DNA from: JASKKU01 sp964416905 | Lineage (GTDB): Archaea; Nanobdellota; Nanobdellia; Woesearchaeales; JASKKU01 | Direction of reading: 5' to 3' | Assembly: GCA_964416905.1 (NCBI GenBank) | Contig: CAYQFL010000002.1 | Coordinates: 54,276-118,275, forward strand | Length of the DNA: 64,000 bases | Part shown: piece after piece, positions 61,947-64,000 of the stretch | Position numbering within the stretch: position 1 is the stretch's first letter | How the letters are laid out: every line of letters starts with the position of its first letter | Translations under genes and position numbers: made by a program | The notes under the pieces: model-generated | What the model was told of the DNA's origin: nothing | What the model saw: the letters and a program-made list of their open reading frames with translations, nothing else | Databases searched by the model: none

Positions 61947-62570
61947 ATGATATCAAAAAGATTGCTTAAAGATAAAGAAGTTAAACAAAAGTTATCAGAA
62001 GATTGGATTCAGGTAAGAGTTTTATTAGAGATGCTTGGCAAACCTAAAGATTACTTGGTTGAAAAGCTTGAAGAACATGTCTTAAACGCGAAAAAAATTG
62101 AAGGTGTAGAGATTATTTCTTACGAAATTGAAGACCCTGAAGAAAAAGAAGATTTCTTCACAACCTTTGCTGAGGTTGAGATGCTGTTTAAGGAAAAAAC
62201 GCATCTGATTTACTTCTGTTTCGAGTTCTTGCCTGCTCACATCGAAATCATGGAACCTGATGAATTCTTGTTCACAGCTAAGGATTTAACAGATATCCTT
62301 AATGACTTAATAATTAAATTACATTCTTGGGATAAAACTGTTAGAGTGGTGAATGAGCAGAACAAAGTTTTATACAACAACCAATCTGTTTTAATAAGAA
62401 ATATGTTGTATCTTTCGTTAAGAACAGGACCTAAAACCATACAGGAAATTGAGAAAGACATTGGTTTGCCTTCAAAATCGTTCTGGGATGTTGTCTCAGA
62501 GTTGAAGAAAGAAGGCCTGGTTGTTGAACAAGGCTCTAAGTTGGCTTTAGTTAGGAAAGGAAAGGCATAA
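61947..62570 (+). CDS. DPANN-type winged-helix protein coupled to scpB
   Basis: The protein of about 207 residues has an alpha/beta N-terminal domain (EDWIQVRVLLEMLGKPKDYLVEKLEEHV, TFAEVEMLFKEKTHLIYFCFEFLPAHIEIMEPDEF) and a C-terminal winged helix (YLSLRTGPKTIQEIEKDIGL ... WDVVSELKKEGLVVEQGS). The N-terminal pattern resembles a domain I have seen in other DPANN proteins, but I have no name for it. Its stop lies one base before the ATG of scpB, a strong sign of joint function. The GTG at 61938 is part of a GGTG binding site, and the ATG at 61947 is preferred. Confidence 0.75.
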   Translation: MISKRLLKDKEVKQKLSEDWIQVRVLLEMLGKPKDYLVEKLEEHVLNAKKIEGVEIISYEIEDPEEKEDFFTTFAEVEMLFKEKTHLIYFCFEFLPAHIEIMEPDEFLFTAKDLTDILNDLIIKLHSWDKTVRVVNEQNKVLYNNQSVLIRNMLYLSLRTGPKTIQEIEKDIGLPSKSFWDVVSELKKEGLVVEQGSKLALVRKGKA

Positions 62571-62571
62571 A

Positions 62572-63156
62572 ATGGAAAATGATATTTTAAACAAGATCGG
62601 TGCAATCCTTTTTATGTACGGGAAACCTGTCAAGTTCTCAAAACTTGCAAGGTTACTTAATTTGAAAACAAAAGATATTCCGGGTTATCTTGCTAAACTG
62701 GAAAAAAAGTTATCTTTAGATAAGGGTTTCTTAAAACTTACAATTCTGGATGAGCAAGCGTTTTTAACAATCAAAGATTCTTATTCAGATTTGGCTAGGA
62801 AAATTGTTGATGATATTGATCTTCCAAAATCAATTATAGAAACCTTATCAGTTATCGCAATAACCTGTCCAGTAGAACAATCAGAGATTGTTAAACTTAG
62901 GAACAATAAAGCTTACGACCATATTTCACAGCTAGAAAAGCTTGGTTTTATCAAGAAAACAAAATCCGGTAGAAGTTATACTTTAACTTTATCTAAAAAA
63001 TTCTTTGATTACTTTGACATTGATGAAATAGAGTTTAAGAACAAGTTTAAAGACCGCAAGGATTTGAAGGAAAAATTAAAGGATGTACAAGATATGATTT
63101 CTTCAGCAGAAGAATCTAATGAAGATAACAAAAAGATTAATTTAATGCCGGAGTGA
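62572..63156 (+). CDS. scpB: Condensin accessory protein ScpB
   Basis: The 194-residue protein is ScpB, the winged-helix dimer that binds the kleisin ScpA in the SMC condensin complex. The two winged helices are recognisable: NKIGAILFMYGKPVKFSKLARLLNLKTKDI ... FLTIKDSYSDLARKIV, and LPKSIIETLSVIAITCPVEQSEIVKLRNNKAYDHISQLEKLGFIKKTKSGRSYTLTLSKKFFDYF. Its C-terminal tail is charged. ScpA and SMC genes are not in the window. It runs 20 nt into the end of the convergent AbrB-PhoU gene. Confidence 0.9.
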   Translation: MENDILNKIGAILFMYGKPVKFSKLARLLNLKTKDIPGYLAKLEKKLSLDKGFLKLTILDEQAFLTIKDSYSDLARKIVDDIDLPKSIIETLSVIAITCPVEQSEIVKLRNNKAYDHISQLEKLGFIKKTKSGRSYTLTLSKKFFDYFDIDEIEFKNKFKDRKDLKEKLKDVQDMISSAEESNEDNKKINLMPE

Positions 63157-63976
63157 TTATTTCAATAGTTCTTTTTACTGAATTAAACACGGATCTCATT
63201 GTTTCATCATTGCATTCGTTCTTTAGTTTGCTTGCCAATTCGTAAACCTTAAACAAGTCATCTTTCTTTGATGGGTTGAAATAAATATCTGTTAGTTCCT
63301 TGAACAAATCTTCGAAATTTTTGAGCTTTTCGCTCTTTATGTTCTTGTTAACAACTTGTTCAAAAGCATCCATTATGTTTTCAAAACTTTGGATCAACAA
63401 AATGTCTTGATTATCAATCTTGTTTTGTTTTCTTAAAGCTCTTATGCAATAAAAGAAAAGCTTGTTTAACTCGTGGTCTTTTTCTTTGAACCGTTCATAA
63501 GAGCCTTTGGTTAGCAATTCTGCTACTGCTTCTTCAACAAGGTTTCTCATCTTAAAGATAAGTTTGTTCAACACTTTCTCTTTCAGATTTTCATTAGGTT
63601 CGCTGATACATTCCACATTAAGTTCATAATTGTTTTCTGAGATAATCACAGCTCCGACGAGAAAATCTATAATCTGTTTAACTGCTTCAATATTGTCCTT
63701 GTCGCACAAAATTTCAAACTCTTCGATGCCTTTCATATACTGAGTTGAAATCGAGAACCAGCAGAATTTCTTTGATTTGCCTCTTAGATCAAGAGTAACT
63801 CTTTTGATTTCTTCTTTGTTTTTATTAGAAATGATTACCTTGTTGTCGCTAATAGTTAACTCAAGCTCATCCGCCTTAGATAGCTTATTCTCTTTTATCC
63901 AACGATTCGGTAAAGTGATAGCAAAACTGGAATCTCCTAATTGTATAAGTTTCCGTTTCACATGATTTTTTAACAT
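63137..63976 (-). CDS. AbrB-PhoU fusion regulator
   Basis: The 279-residue protein has an N-terminal SpoVT/AbrB DNA-binding domain (KRKLIQLGDSSFAITLPNRWIKENKLSKADELEL) and a helical PhoU-like domain filling the rest (ENLKEKVLNKLIFKMRNLVEEAVAELL, DNQDILLIQSFENIMDAFEQVV). This archaeal combination is usually assigned to control of phosphate uptake. No phosphate transporter gene is seen here. The start ATG lies at 63976, preceded by an A/T-rich TATA-like stretch at the window edge. Confidence 0.88.
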   Translation of the reverse strand: MLKNHVKRKLIQLGDSSFAITLPNRWIKENKLSKADELELTISDNKVIISNKNKEEIKRVTLDLRGKSKKFCWFSISTQYMKGIEEFEILCDKDNIEAVKQIIDFLVGAVIISENNYELNVECISEPNENLKEKVLNKLIFKMRNLVEEAVAELLTKGSYERFKEKDHELNKLFFYCIRALRKQNKIDNQDILLIQSFENIMDAFEQVVNKNIKSEKLKNFEDLFKELTDIYFNPSKKDDLFKVYELASKLKNECNDETMRSVFNSVKRTIEIITPALN

Positions 63977-64000
63977 GTTATGAGATATATATTTTTTGGT

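Overview
The window is most simply read as part of the chromosome of a DPANN archaeon, probably close to Woesearchaeota or a neighbouring lineage. This placement is an inference from gene content. The information-processing genes are archaeal: aIF5B, RadA, NreA with a PCNA-binding tail, a Gins51-type GINS protein, a primase in which PriS and the PriL C-terminal domain are fused, MBF1, a Ski2/Mtr4-type helicase, SecY with an EMC3/DUF106 neighbour, an archaeal-type RNase P RNA and an intron-containing tRNA-Leu. Several genes of bacterial type sit among them: GyrA, group I GroEL/GroES, RlmH and ScpB. The DNA is AT-rich and tightly packed, with many 4-bp gene overlaps. I see no CRISPR array, insertion sequence, prophage or replication origin.

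Layout. 1-7633 (minus strand): membrane proteins, NreA, a glycosyltransferase, a ParA ATPase, a small basic protein, a membrane protein paired with a winged-helix regulator, GINS, a phosphoesterase and Sua5. 7755-8041: RNase P RNA. 8157-13865: a four-gene ABC-2 export locus made of two ATPase-permease pairs, whose permeases carry large extracytoplasmic helical domains. 13934-17432: AK6/Fap7, an RqcH/NEMF protein that lacks its C-terminal NFACT-R domain, and aIF5B. 17450-23721: PUA protein, MEMO1, SecY-EMC3, a DPM1-like transferase and RadA. 23860-27299: TrmJ, ZPR1, fused primase and MBF1. 27280-33683: two large membrane proteins, a degenerate THUMP methyltransferase and GyrA. 33761-37390: a small acidic protein, cobalamin adenosyltransferase, a small regulator and ValS.

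37602-50800 is the most unusual part. It holds a large acidic coiled-coil protein whose promoter carries a perfect 11-bp inverted repeat, then a tightly coupled operon of a roughly 2050-residue Cys-rich, Ca-binding-type surface protein and four small proteins with class III (type IV pilin-like) N-termini. Three small coiled-coil proteins converge on it, one interrupted by a 100-N assembly gap. This looks like a cell-surface structure that I cannot match to a named system.

50947-63976: the AmmeMemoRadiSam radical SAM enzyme, a lamin-tail surface protein dense in N-glycosylation sites, a CARF-like small protein, GroEL/GroES behind a palindromic operator, a Ski2-type helicase, CysS, RlmH, tRNA-Leu(UAG) with an intron, tRNA-Val(CAC), a DUF362 ferredoxin protein, a DPANN-type winged-helix protein coupled to ScpB, and an AbrB-PhoU regulator.

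The single most striking regulatory observation is a 14-codon reading frame (MFPLFNNPLCVCCC) between the cysS promoter and cysS. Four of its last five codons are Cys, and its ATG lies where leaderless transcripts of this genome start. It looks like a leader-peptide attenuator sensing Cys-tRNA. Across the window, many genes have a TATA box centred 24-29 nt before the ATG (leaderless mRNA), while internal operon genes use GGTGAT-type ribosome binding sites. In several of these the GTG of the binding site can be mistaken for a start codon.
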